The notes under the pieces: model-generated
What the model was told of the DNA's origin: nothing
The model's database searches: none
Seen by the model: only the letters and a program-made list of their open reading frames with translations
Shown here: piece after piece, positions 42,895 to 51,231 of the stretch
Layout: each line of letters opens with the position of its first letter
Position numbering within the stretch: position 1 is the first letter of the stretch
Program-made: the position numbers and the translations under genes
DNA from: a bacterium
GTDB taxonomy: Bacteria; Planctomycetota; Planctomycetia; Pirellulales; Pirellulaceae
Reading direction: 5' to 3'
NCBI GenBank assembly: GCA_030430075.1
Contig: JAUIGN010000004.1
Location: 124,001 to 188,000 of the forward strand
Length of the DNA stretch: 64,000 nt

Positions 42895-45273
42895 TCACTC
42901 GGTAAGCGAAACGGCGACCTCAGTGTCGCGTCCCGTGGCTGCCGTGGCAACCATGATCTGGATGGCCAGTCGGCGGATGTTGAAATCGGCGTCCTCGAAT
43001 GCCCGGCGCAGATCGGCCTGCACGGTGGGGCCGTAAGCGAGGACCGGCTGTTGAACAAGATGGTGGAACATCCGTTCCACGAAGGCGTCGTGTGTCTCCG
43101 GGCTGCGGGCCAGGAACTGGGCCAATCCTTGCGCTCCTTCCAACGGCACACGCTTGCCGTCGCGGTCAATGTAGGAGCCGGAATCGTCAATTGGCTGATC
43201 TCGGTCTTTCTCTCGATATCGGCCGATCGCGTCAAAATGCTCCAGGGTAAAGCCCAGCGAGTTAATCATGGTGTGGCAGCTGGCACAACTGGCCGGCTTG
43301 GTCTGCAGGCTGACCCGTTGCCGCGTGGTCAGATCGGGATGCAGTTCGGCAGAGAGTGGCGCGAAGAAATCGGGGGGCGGACGGAGGGTCTTGCCCAGTA
43401 CGTCCTTGGCAAGGAACACGCCCCGGTGAATGGGTGACGTTTCTTCCAGGTGAGAAAACTTTGCCAGCAGGTACGGGTGAGTGAGAACACCGGCCCGCTT
43501 CCCGTCGTCCAGACGAACCTTGGCAAACTGCTCGCCCTCCGCCGGCTCCTGCCGGTAGACCTTGGCCAGGCGATCATTCAGGTAGACTTCGTCCGCGGTC
43601 AGTAACCGGCGGTAATCGGCGCCCTCGGATGCCAGGACCTCGTCCAGGAACATTTCCAACGAAGTCCGCAGGTCGGACACGGTGTCGGCATCAAAGTCCG
43701 GAAAGGACTCACCGTCCTTGTTAATCGGCTCGTAGTTCGCTGCCCGCAACCAGGTCAGCAGGAAGGATCGCAGCTTCGACTGGGCTCGCGGGTCCTCCAG
43801 CATCCGCTCGGCCTGCCGAGCAATCTGGGCCGGATTGCCCAACTGGTTGGCGGCTGCCGCCTGGCGCAGCGTTGCATCCGGGATCGAATCCCAGAGCCCG
43901 AAGGAGAGCCGAGCGGCAACATGATAGGAATCGGCCGCGCCTCGCGGTTGGCGGCGATCGACTTCGCGGAAGAGGAACCGGGGCGACTTGAGGGAAAGCA
44001 GCACGACCCGTTTGACTGCGGTCTCCAGATCGTTCTCCGCCGCCGAGAATTGCCGGTCGACGAAGCGGACCGCTTCCTCGTCGCTCAACGGTTGCCGAAA
44101 GGCCCGTTCGACGAACGTCCGGCAGAAGGTTCGCAGTTTTTCTGCACGATCGGCCGCTCCGTTTTTCGTGCCGGCCAGCCCGTCGAGGTGTTGGATCACA
44201 TAGCCAGCCGTCTCGATGGCGGCTTCCGTCGTCGCCTGATCCCAGGCCTTGGAAACCGAAGTTCCGCGGACCCAGCCGTAACTCCGGTCGTCCGGCGGAA
44301 AGCGGGTCGCACAGACATACGACTCGGGGAGCATCTGGGGGATCAGATGGCGGCGGGGAATCGGTTGCAGCACGTTTTGCGGCCGCTTCCAGAGGAGTGT
44401 GATTGAGGCTGGTGCCGACGGCGGCTTCTTCTTTTGCTTCTTGGAATCGTCGACGCCCTGCTTGGCTTTGGTAAACTCCAGCCGCAGCGGATAGGCGCGT
44501 CCTTCCAGCAAAAACAGGCTCGTCCGAAATTCGGTATCGTCACCCGACTTCACCCAAGCGTCGATGGCCGGATGCTCGCGATCGTTGATCCACAGTCGTG
44601 CCGCATGTTCCGTCCGCACGACAAATTCGTACTCGCCGGTCTCCGCCGCCAGTAACGAACCGTCCCAGCGAATTGAGAATTGATGTGGTTCCTTGATCTC
44701 CTCGACGGGTGCCTCGGTGCCGAAATCAAATGCGACTTGCGCGTCGACGCGGCTGGCCACACGTTCCCGCCGATTGCCGACTCGCCTGCCACGGTAGTAC
44801 TCGCCCTGCAAACCGCGTTCTGCGGGCAGCGTGGCCGGGGGACGGAAGCTGCCGATCAGGTCACTGACCGCCTGCCGGTATTGGCGGACGGTCAAGCGGG
44901 CCAATTCGATTCGCACCGGCCGATTCCGCTGCCGGGCTGCCGACGAATAGAACTCGCCATGAATGAACTTGGCGACGGTCTGTGATTCCATCGCGGTCAA
45001 TGATTCGGGATCATCTTCCGGCATCGTCTTGGCAATTAGCAAGTCGAGCTGCGCGACGGACAGATCGCCTTCGAGCCGATCCGGGTAGTCGGCCGTCCCT
45101 TCGCCCTGCGAACCGTGGCACCGGGCACACTTGGCCGCGTAGAGCTCTCGGCCCGATCGTTCCTCTGCCAGGGAAGGCTGGGCGACGTGCGCCATCACGC
45201 AGGCCGCCAGCGCGCACAGCCCGGACAGGCGAACAACGGCCGGCATGGATGGAATTCGAAGCGGCGGTCGCAT
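42895..45273 (-). CDS. DUF1592/DUF1588/DUF1585-type c-type cytochrome with PA14 domain
   Basis: This is the exported partner of the DUF1552 protein. After a signal peptide (LSGLCALAACVMAHV) comes a heme site (CARCHG, Cys49-His53). A PA14-like carbohydrate-binding domain follows at about 160-290 (GLQGEYYRGRRVG, QFSIRWDGSLLAAETGEYEFVVRTEHAARLWIN). DUF1595, DUF1592 (AADSYHVAARLSFGLWDSIPD), DUF1588 (KRAGVLTHPYLLAKFSH, THRGVFLAKDVLG-like) and DUF1585 (GLAQFLARSPETHDAFVERMFHH) come next in the usual order. CASCHTMINSLGF near residue 670 is a second CxxCH motif. Length (792 aa) is typical. The PA14 insert points to glycan binding. ATG 45273 is used; no strong ribosome-binding site is visible. Confidence 0.93.
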   Translation of the reverse strand: MRPPLRIPSMPAVVRLSGLCALAACVMAHVAQPSLAEERSGRELYAAKCARCHGSQGEGTADYPDRLEGDLSVAQLDLLIAKTMPEDDPESLTAMESQTVAKFIHGEFYSSAARQRNRPVRIELARLTVRQYRQAVSDLIGSFRPPATLPAERGLQGEYYRGRRVGNRRERVASRVDAQVAFDFGTEAPVEEIKEPHQFSIRWDGSLLAAETGEYEFVVRTEHAARLWINDREHPAIDAWVKSGDDTEFRTSLFLLEGRAYPLRLEFTKAKQGVDDSKKQKKKPPSAPASITLLWKRPQNVLQPIPRRHLIPQMLPESYVCATRFPPDDRSYGWVRGTSVSKAWDQATTEAAIETAGYVIQHLDGLAGTKNGAADRAEKLRTFCRTFVERAFRQPLSDEEAVRFVDRQFSAAENDLETAVKRVVLLSLKSPRFLFREVDRRQPRGAADSYHVAARLSFGLWDSIPDATLRQAAAANQLGNPAQIARQAERMLEDPRAQSKLRSFLLTWLRAANYEPINKDGESFPDFDADTVSDLRTSLEMFLDEVLASEGADYRRLLTADEVYLNDRLAKVYRQEPAEGEQFAKVRLDDGKRAGVLTHPYLLAKFSHLEETSPIHRGVFLAKDVLGKTLRPPPDFFAPLSAELHPDLTTRQRVSLQTKPASCASCHTMINSLGFTLEHFDAIGRYREKDRDQPIDDSGSYIDRDGKRVPLEGAQGLAQFLARSPETHDAFVERMFHHLVQQPVLAYGPTVQADLRRAFEDADFNIRRLAIQIMVATAATGRDTEVAVSLTE

Positions 45274-45579
45274 CGTGACTCACGGGGGATCGAGGAATGG
45301 TTTGGGGGGGAGCGCGGCTGTTGCCAGACCGCGCGGCGGGCAGCCCTTATTGTTAGCTGGCAGGCCGCAAATGACAATCCGAAAATACCCAGATCTGCGC
45401 CGCAGACGAAGGATGCCGAATTGCCCTTATCTTCTTGCGCCGCAGGAAGAACCGAGGTAGAATCAGGGGCAGATTCCGGTCTGCGTCGGCCGGCCGACGC
45501 CCCGCGACTCAGCGGCCTTCGCGGGGGCCCGGCTGCCCGCTGTGGAACGCTCATCAAGTGGAGAATGCGGAGACCCATT
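45274..45579. other. Divergent intergenic region (DUF1592 / MOSC)
   Basis: About 300 bases that must hold both promoters. High GC leaves frames open but I see no gene, and no -35/-10 pair can be named. Confidence 0.4.
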
Positions 45580-46041
45580 ATGGATCAAGGTCGATTGCTG
45601 GCCCTGGCAAGGCGTTCCCAGTCACGTGCTCCGATGGTCGAGATTGGCCGCGCTGAAGTCACCACCGCGGAAGGCGTGGTCAGCGATTCGCGCGGTGCCC
45701 CGGGACCGCGGCAGGTGACCGTGTTGGAAACCGGCGGCTGGCTGGCCGCCTGCCAGGAACTGGGCCGCGACGTCCCGTGGACCGTTCGCCGCGCCAATCT
45801 GCTGGTGTCCGGCGTCAAGCTGGCCGGCACCACCGGTCAGAAGCTCCGCGTCGGTGATGTCGAGCTGAAGATCACGGGGGAGACCGAACCGTGCCACCGG
45901 ATGGAGGAACAAGTGGCCGGCCTTTTCCAGGCTTTGGTCCCCGATTGGCGCGCCGGCGTCTGCTGCGAAGTCATCCGCGGCGGCGTGCTCGAACCTGGAC
46001 TGCCGGTCACGCTGGAACCGGCCGAAACGTCGTCGACGTAG
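45580..46041 (+). CDS. MOSC domain protein
   Basis: This is a 153-residue stand-alone MOSC (molybdenum cofactor sulfurase C-terminal) domain. Visible features are the start RRSQSRAPMVEIGRAEVTTAEGVVSDSRG, VTVLETGGWLAACQELGRDVPWTVRRANLLVSGVKL, and the conserved cysteine in ITGETEPCHRMEEQ. The latter Cys is thought to carry sulfur in related proteins. Free-standing MOSC proteins are implicated in sulfur transfer or molybdenum cofactor handling; substrates are unknown. ATG 45580 has GGAG 7 bases upstream and is preferred over ATG 45565. No molybdenum enzyme gene is nearby. Confidence 0.9.
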   Translation: MDQGRLLALARRSQSRAPMVEIGRAEVTTAEGVVSDSRGAPGPRQVTVLETGGWLAACQELGRDVPWTVRRANLLVSGVKLAGTTGQKLRVGDVELKITGETEPCHRMEEQVAGLFQALVPDWRAGVCCEVIRGGVLEPGLPVTLEPAETSST

Positions 46042-46513
46042 GCGGCCGAGCGGGGAGTCCGGGTCGTCGCTGCTGTTGAATGACGTAATTCCATGCTTCC
46101 GAATTCGGCACTTCCGTAGGTCATGCTCTGCATGAGATTCCATACTTCCCTCATTCCTTGGCCGTAATACCGGTCCATCGGATTTCGAAAGTCGTTGTTT
46201 TCCACGAATGCTCATGGGAAGATCGCGGATGCCCGGTGGCTTCGTTAACAGCTTGTCTGTCGACAGGTTGAAGATGTCATCTGCGGATTCGCATGGAACA
46301 GTTTTGCGCTCAAGGAACGAGTCGACCACAACTTCGATAGCTTCAACAATACCGACGCACGGGAAGTTGTTGACGGCACATACCTGGCTCGGGCCGGACC
46401 GTGTGCCTACGAAACTGTAGCTACCATCGCCAGACGGTGCTTCCTGTCTTCCACCGCCTGGCGACGTTGGCTACGTTGGAGAAGTCGCTGATGACCGGTT
46501 CAGGAGGTCCATC
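46042..46513. other. AT-richer intergenic stretch with possible gene remnants
   Basis: This 470-bp stretch looks richer in A/T than its surroundings. On the minus strand two different frames give protein-like sequence in series: GIRDLPMSIRGKQRL and earlier residues near 46200-46400, and NDFRNPMDRYYGQGMREVW near 46205-46140. They are out of frame with each other and neither ends sensibly, which would fit a decayed gene. On the plus strand, GFAWNSFALKERVDHNFD is also protein-like. I cannot assign any of them. Confidence 0.35.
46088..46149. repeat. Imperfect direct repeat pair
   Basis: ATTCCATGCTTCC (46088-46100) and ATTCCATACTTCC (46137-46149) differ at one base and are 49 bases apart. A partly similar CTTCCGAATTCGG lies between them. 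They could be protein-binding sites or duplication remnants in the non-coding stretch after the MOSC gene. Confidence 0.5.
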
Positions 46514-46882
46514 ATGAAACGAGAAGAGACGGTCGACTACCTGGCCAACCTCTACGCGGTGGTCTTAGCAGACGGGGTTGTTGAACGGCCTGAGGAGCGC
46601 GTCTTCGAGGCGGTCGCCCGTGAGATTGGTGCCGGCTACCTGGAACGCAAACAGGCGATTGCTCGAGCCAGCGAAGAACGACTCCCAATTCGGCTCGACC
46701 TGCGCTGGTCCGATCAAATTCGCAACCTGGAAGACATGCTGCTGGTCGGTTACTGCGACGGATCCTTGGACCCGACCGAAAAGCAGGTCATTGTCGACTA
46801 TGCGAAATTCCTCGGTATCACCCAGTCCCAGTTGAGTGCCGTTCGCGAGGACGCGAAGCGACGGTTCGCCGCCCTCCAGTGA
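46514..46882 (+). CDS. TerB-like (DjlA N-terminal fold) small helical protein
   Basis: This 122-residue cytoplasmic protein is fully helical and fits the TerB fold: EETVDYLANLYAVVLADGVVERPEERVFEAVA in helix 1-2, then NLEDMLLVGYCDGSLDPTEKQVIVDYAKFLGIT. In TerB the paired ADGxxxxxE and DG/D motifs bind metal ions; both halves are present here (ADGVVERPEE, CDGSLDPTEK). Stand-alone TerB-like proteins are linked to stress response or membrane chemistry, but function is not proven. ATG 46514 is preceded by a perfect AGGAGG. No tellurite-resistance operon is present. Confidence 0.85.
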   Translation: MKREETVDYLANLYAVVLADGVVERPEERVFEAVAREIGAGYLERKQAIARASEERLPIRLDLRWSDQIRNLEDMLLVGYCDGSLDPTEKQVIVDYAKFLGITQSQLSAVREDAKRRFAALQ

Positions 46883-47011
46883 CAGCACCTGGCCGGTTGC
46901 GTATGCCGATCTCGTTCCTCCAAGGTCGCCCTTCGCGTTCCGCGAAAGGAGTGTCGGTGCGTTGCTTCTAAAGTGCACAAGCCGGCGTTGGTGCGATGCG
47001 AGCCGCCTTCC

Positions 47012-48346
47012 TCAGGTCGTTTCCGGAGGCGAGCCCAGGCACACCAGTTCCTCCTGGCGTCCCCCGGGCCGGCTTGTGCCGATGCGAAGGAACAACTGGC
47101 CGTTGCTGACGGCGGGGCTCGCGTAGGCATCGCTCCCCAACTGATTTTCGGCAACGACCTGGCAGCCGGTCGGCGTCGCCTCGATGACAAACGTCCGACC
47201 GCGGTCGTTGGTGGCATAGATGAGTCCATTGCAGACAACGGGAGATGCGCTGAATGAGCCACTCAGTCGTTTCTTCCACTGTTCGCTTCCATCGGAGGCA
47301 GCAAAGCAGTGGGCGATGCCCTTATCGGTAACGAGGTACAGGTAGTCACCCACCAACACCATCGACGGTTCGTACGCCTTGGCGGAAACCCGCCAGACCC
47401 GTTGGCCGGATCCATCAGCCAGCACGCAGATGGTTTCCGATTCCGGATAGCCGCCGCTGGCGAATACATGGTTCTCATTCCAGACCACCGTCCCGCACGT
47501 CGCTTCGGCCGTTCCCGAGCAACTCCAGAGTTCGTCGCCGCTGCGGGGATCGTAGCTGGTCAACGCGTTGCAGCCGCTAATCAGCAGTTGTTCGCGTCCC
47601 GCCACGTCGGCGATTACCGGTGACGAGTAGGTAGCGACCGGGGGGCGAGGTTTTCGCCAGGCAATCTGGCCGGTCTGGCGATCGAGGGCAGCCAGGCACC
47701 CGCCACCCCGATTGTCGGCCGCGAAAATCACCGTCGACTGGTACAGGGTCGGTGACGGGGCGTAGCCAAACTTCGAGTTAAACGTCGAGATCGCCTGGGT
47801 CCAGATCGATTCTCCGGCAAGATTTAACGCGAAGGCGGTTACCTCGTCATTCGCCAGGAAGGCACCAAACAGGTGGGTTCCATCGCATGCCAGGGTGGCA
47901 TTGGCGTGGGTGCTCTTGGGGTGCATTTGCGACGAGCCGGGAAAACCGCCAGTCGAGACCACCGTCTTCCATTGCTGCTGACCGTCGGTCCGGTTGAAGG
48001 CGACGACGGACTGTTCCTGAGTCGATTCATCGGCCGTTGCCAGGAAGACCTGGTCACCGACCACCGTCGGCGACGCGTGGCCGCGGCCCGGAACCTCGGT
48101 TCGCCAGATGACGTGCTGGTTCTGATCCCATGTCGTCGGAATCGGCTGGTCCGGGGCAACCCCGTTCCCGGCCGGCCCGCGCCAGACCGGCCAATCCGAT
48201 TCGGCAGAGGTTGTCACTTCGGCGGCTGTGATCGCTACACCGCTCGACTCGACGGAAACCTCCGCCACCGGGCTCACCTTGGGGCCGCAGCCGAGAACTC
48301 CCAGCAGGGGTGCGGCGCTGGCAGCCAATAGCAGGATCCGCTTCAT
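47012..48346 (-). CDS. PQQ-like beta-propeller lipoprotein
   Basis: ATG 48346 is preceded by GAGGTCG and gives a lipoprotein signal with lipobox GVLGC. The mature protein is an eight-bladed quinoprotein-like propeller with repeated tryptophan-docking motifs, for example DWPVWRGPAGNGVA at the start, AFNRTDGQQQWKT, ALDRQTGQIAWRK, YDPRSGDELWSCSG and FAASDGSEQWKKRL. No PQQ-binding or catalytic Asp/Glu set is visible, so it is probably a structural or binding protein (BamB-like), anchored in a membrane. Length (444 aa) is normal. A second such protein lies at 55440-56732; the two differ in signal type. Ligand unknown. Confidence 0.9.
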   Translation of the reverse strand: MKRILLLAASAAPLLGVLGCGPKVSPVAEVSVESSGVAITAAEVTTSAESDWPVWRGPAGNGVAPDQPIPTTWDQNQHVIWRTEVPGRGHASPTVVGDQVFLATADESTQEQSVVAFNRTDGQQQWKTVVSTGGFPGSSQMHPKSTHANATLACDGTHLFGAFLANDEVTAFALNLAGESIWTQAISTFNSKFGYAPSPTLYQSTVIFAADNRGGGCLAALDRQTGQIAWRKPRPPVATYSSPVIADVAGREQLLISGCNALTSYDPRSGDELWSCSGTAEATCGTVVWNENHVFASGGYPESETICVLADGSGQRVWRVSAKAYEPSMVLVGDYLYLVTDKGIAHCFAASDGSEQWKKRLSGSFSASPVVCNGLIYATNDRGRTFVIEATPTGCQVVAENQLGSDAYASPAVSNGQLFLRIGTSRPGGRQEELVCLGSPPETT

Positions 48347-48562
48347 TCGTCGACCTCGCGCGTGATTTCGCAGTTCCGGGGCGTTGTTGGCTGGACGTTC
48401 TTCGCCAGGCCAAAGACCACAGATCATAGCAGAAGTCGGCCCAAGCAAGGGGCTGCCGCCGGTCAATGGTGGCCGTCGTGGCAGAGCCGGCCCGCAGGCA
48501 AGTGGCGACGTGACTCCACGAGGAGATCAGCGAAGAACAAGCGGCCGGTCAGCCGTCGGTGA

Positions 48563-48601
48563 AAAAAACGAGCCTCCGACCTGGGCAGAGGTCGAAGGCT
48601 C
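48563..48601 (-). terminator. Hairpin terminator, minus strand
   Basis: GAGCCTCCGACCT (48570-48582) pairs with AGGTCGAAGGCTC (48589-48601) over 13 bases with one mismatch. The seven A at about 48562-48568 become a U-run after the stem on the minus strand. No minus-strand gene is visible to its right, so it may end an unannotated transcript from the 48650-49290 area. Confidence 0.68.
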
Positions 48602-48609
48602 TTGGGCAT

Positions 48610-48643
48610 TGAGTGCGGGTCGGGGTAAGAAGTCCCGCACTCA
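48610..48643. repeat. Second hairpin next to the terminator
   Basis: TGAGTGCGGG (48610-48619) and CCCGCACTCA (48634-48643) pair perfectly over 10 bases around a 14-base loop. Six A follow at 48646-48651. Together with the neighbouring terminator it makes a two-hairpin array readable from the minus strand. Confidence 0.65.
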
Positions 48644-48929
48644 GCAAAAAAGTGGCATGCCGAAGGCGAGTCTACTTGTCAGGTTGGAGCATGACAACGG
48701 ACCAGTCGTCGCCGTCGGCAACCAGCCTATGTGCGGCTGTTTTGCCCGTTGTGACAGTACGCACGGCCGGCTAAACGGTGGGCCGCACGGTCTTACCGGT
48801 TATCGGACACTTGCGCCAGGCAGCGGGCTGGTATGGCGGAAGCAGTCCGCTAGAGAGGAGGGGGTGATGGTTGTTTTGAGGGGTGCGTCGTTGGTTTCAC
48901 GACCCGGGAATTCGCCCTTCAATTGCCGG

Positions 48930-48948
48930 AAAAAAATTCAAAAAAATT
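48930..48948. other. Phased A-tract pair (possible bent DNA or promoter element)
   Basis: Two runs of seven A, each followed by TT, lie about one helical turn apart (48930-48936 and 48941-48946) in otherwise GC-rich DNA. Such phased A-tracts bend DNA and often lie upstream of promoters; here they sit about 350 bases before glyA. Confidence 0.4.
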
Positions 48949-49298
48949 GCATTTCGCCAACCGATTCGCCGCTTTTCGGGCCGGCGGTTGGTCGCAGCCG
49001 GGACATTTCGGTTACACGTTCCTGCGGATCCCGACCCCGTGTGGCGGCCCGGCACGATGTCCGCTCCGCGACGCCCGGCGGCCGGCCTGGCAGAGGTGTC
49101 GAAACGCCTCAGATCGTTGCCATGTCACCACTTAACTCCCCAATTGACGAACCGCTCACAAGCCCCAACAATGCACCCAGTCAGCCACGGGTCCGCGAAA
49201 GGCGAATTGCGGCCTGACTGGGGTGGGGCCACTCTGCGGCGCGCCATTTTCCGCCATCGACCAGCTTGCATGCATTCCTAACCCATGATGGATCAGCG

Positions 49299-50552
49299 AT
49301 GAATTTCATTGAGACCCAGGACCCGGACGTTTGGTCGGCTATCCAGGCGGAATGCAGCCGGCAGCAGGACGGCCTGGAGATGATCGCCAGTGAGAACTAC
49401 ACCAGCCCGGCGGTGATGCAGGCGGTCGGTAGCGTACTCACCAACAAGTACGCCGAAGGCTATCCGGGGCGCCGCTACTACGGGGGTTGCGAGCATGTTG
49501 ATGTAATCGAGACCTTGGCCATCGAGCGGGCCAAGGAGTTGTTTGGTGCCGAGCATGCCAACGTCCAGCCGCATTCGGGATCCCAGGCAAACACGGCGGT
49601 CTACCTGACGTTGCTGGAACCGGGCGACACGGTGCTCGGCTTGGACCTGGCGCACGGCGGCCACCTGACTCATGGAATGCGTCTGAATCTTTCAGGCAAG
49701 CTTTACAATTTTGTCAGCTATGGGGTGACCCGGGACACGCACCGCATCGACTTTGACCAGGTCGCCGCATTGGCGCGAGAACATCGGCCGAAGTTGATTG
49801 TGGCGGGTGCCAGTGCCTATCCCCGAGAGATTCCCCATGATCGGTTTGCCGAGATTGCGGCGGACGTGGGTGCGAAGCTGTTCGTCGACATTGCCCACTA
49901 CGCCGGCCTGGTGGCGGCCGGCCTGCACCACAACCCCGTCCCTGTTGCGGACTTTGTCACCACGACGACGCACAAGACGCTGCGCGGCCCGCGAGCCGGG
50001 TTGGTGCTCTGCCGCCAGGAATATGCCAAGGATCTCAACCGAAGCGTCTTCCCGGGGATTCAAGGCGGTCCACTGATGCACGCCATTGCGGGCAAGGCAA
50101 TCTGTTTCCGCGAAGCGCTGCAGCCGGAATTCAAAGCTTATGCCCAGGCGGTGATTGATAACGCCAAGGCCCTGGCCGAGGTGTTGGCGACCGGCGGATT
50201 GCGGCTGATCAGCGGCGGCACCGACAACCACCTGATGCTGGTTGACGTCACGCCGTTGGGAATTGGCGGCAAGGTGGCCGAGCAGGCACTGGAGCAGTGC
50301 GGAATCACCGTCAATATGAATATGATTCCCTACGACGAACGCAAACCGATGGACCCGTCGGGGATTCGCGTTGGCACGCCGGCTCTCACGACGCGCGGGA
50401 TGAGTGCGGACGACATGCGCTCCATCGGTGGATGGATGCTGGAAGCACTCCGGCACCCGGAGGACGTGACCGTTCATCAGCGGATTGCCGGGGACGTGAA
50501 GCTTCTGTGCGACACCTACCCGGTCCCGGCGGCAGCGTTGGAGACGGTCTGA
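49299..50552 (+). CDS. glyA: Serine hydroxymethyltransferase
   Basis: This PLP enzyme interconverts serine and glycine and supplies methylene-tetrahydrofolate. The 417-residue protein is complete. Motifs: [42 protein letters not shown] near the N-terminus, [15 protein letters not shown], and the cofactor lysine in [15 protein letters not shown] at about residue 225. [15 protein letters not shown] sequence appears near the end as [15 protein letters not shown] 49299 begins the conserved protein; longer starts add a few poor residues. A long non-coding region precedes it, and a response regulator gene follows 111 bases later. Confidence 0.97.
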   Translation: MNFIETQDPDVWSAIQAECSRQQDGLEMIASENYTSPAVMQAVGSVLTNKYAEGYPGRRYYGGCEHVDVIETLAIERAKELFGAEHANVQPHSGSQANTAVYLTLLEPGDTVLGLDLAHGGHLTHGMRLNLSGKLYNFVSYGVTRDTHRIDFDQVAALAREHRPKLIVAGASAYPREIPHDRFAEIAADVGAKLFVDIAHYAGLVAAGLHHNPVPVADFVTTTTHKTLRGPRAGLVLCRQEYAKDLNRSVFPGIQGGPLMHAIAGKAICFREALQPEFKAYAQAVIDNAKALAEVLATGGLRLISGGTDNHLMLVDVTPLGIGGKVAEQALEQCGITVNMNMIPYDERKPMDPSGIRVGTPALTTRGMSADDMRSIGGWMLEALRHPEDVTVHQRIAGDVKLLCDTYPVPAAALETV

Positions 50553-50663
50553 TCGGGGCTGCGGCGGGCCGTTCGTCGGCGGAGGTGAGTCCCACCCGAT
50601 CCGTACCTCGACCTTTCCACCCACCGGCAACGCCGACCATCATCTCAAGGAAAGCAGACATCC

Positions 50664-51119
50664 ATGGCGGATACCTACAAGATTCTCATCGCCGACGATA
50701 ACGAAGCGAATTGCGAATTGATGGAGGCCTACCTGACAGCCGTCGACTGCGAGACGGAGATTGCCGTTGATGGTCAGGACACGCTGGACAAGGTCGCGTC
50801 ATTTCAGCCCGACCTGATCCTCCTGGACATCATGATGCCCAAGTTCAACGGCTTCGAAGTCTGCGAGAAGCTAAAAGCCGACCCCGCCACCAAACGGATC
50901 ATGGTGTTGATGGTAACGGCCTTGAACGAGCATGGCGATATCGAGCGGGCCGTATCGGCCGGCACCAATGATTTTCTCTCCAAGCCGGTCAACAAGCTGG
51001 AACTGCTCAAGCGGGTGGAGAATATGCTGTTGTTAAAGGACGTGGGTGACGAGAATGAACGACTGCGCCGGTACATCGAACAGATGGATGACAGCGGGGA
51101 CGGCGGGTCGAATTCGTGA
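50664..51119 (+). CDS. Single-domain response regulator (CheY/PleD-like receiver)
   Basis: This is a free-standing receiver domain of 151 residues. The phosphorylation site is D55 in LILLDIMMPK. The acidic pocket is D11-D12, the switch threonine T85 (VTA) and the conserved lysine K107 (SKPVN). The sequence after residue 115 is a helical extension (ENMLLLKDVGDENERLRRYIEQMDD) without an output domain, so it may signal by protein contact. ATG 50664 has AAGGAAAG upstream. No histidine kinase is adjacent. MFS and GspF genes follow on the same strand, but relation to them is unproven. Confidence 0.93.
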   Translation: MADTYKILIADDNEANCELMEAYLTAVDCETEIAVDGQDTLDKVASFQPDLILLDIMMPKFNGFEVCEKLKADPATKRIMVLMVTALNEHGDIERAVSAGTNDFLSKPVNKLELLKRVENMLLLKDVGDENERLRRYIEQMDDSGDGGSNS

Positions 51120-51231
51120 GCCGCGTGCCGGTCGTTGAGCCCTCCACGGTTCTGTCCAACCCGGTCACGGCTCGGCACCGACGGTTTGGCTGCCTGGATG
51201 CACGCGACCCGTCGGCAATCGAAAGTAGCCA

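Larger units (their letters stand above)
48347..49298. other. 950-bp gene-free region upstream of glyA
   Basis: No convincing protein gene is present on either strand. It contains two hairpins near 48563-48651, an A-tract segment at 48930-48948, and a partly palindromic patch near 48770-48805 (CCGGCTAAACGGT with ACGGTCTTACCGG). One plus-strand ATG near 48867 follows GAGGAGGGGG, but the frame is Arg/Ser/Pro-rich without any domain. An unannotated RNA gene or a long glyA leader is possible. Confidence 0.5.

Noticed and set aside
45837..46205. Minus-strand frame starting NNDFRNPMDRYYGQG
   Set aside because: It has a protein-like start, but runs into the MOSC gene in a wrong frame with a composition change. 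I treat it as remnant or chance.
46932..46946. Short palindrome TTCGCG-TTC-CGCGAA
   Set aside because: Only six base pairs, without a T-run; too weak to call a terminator.
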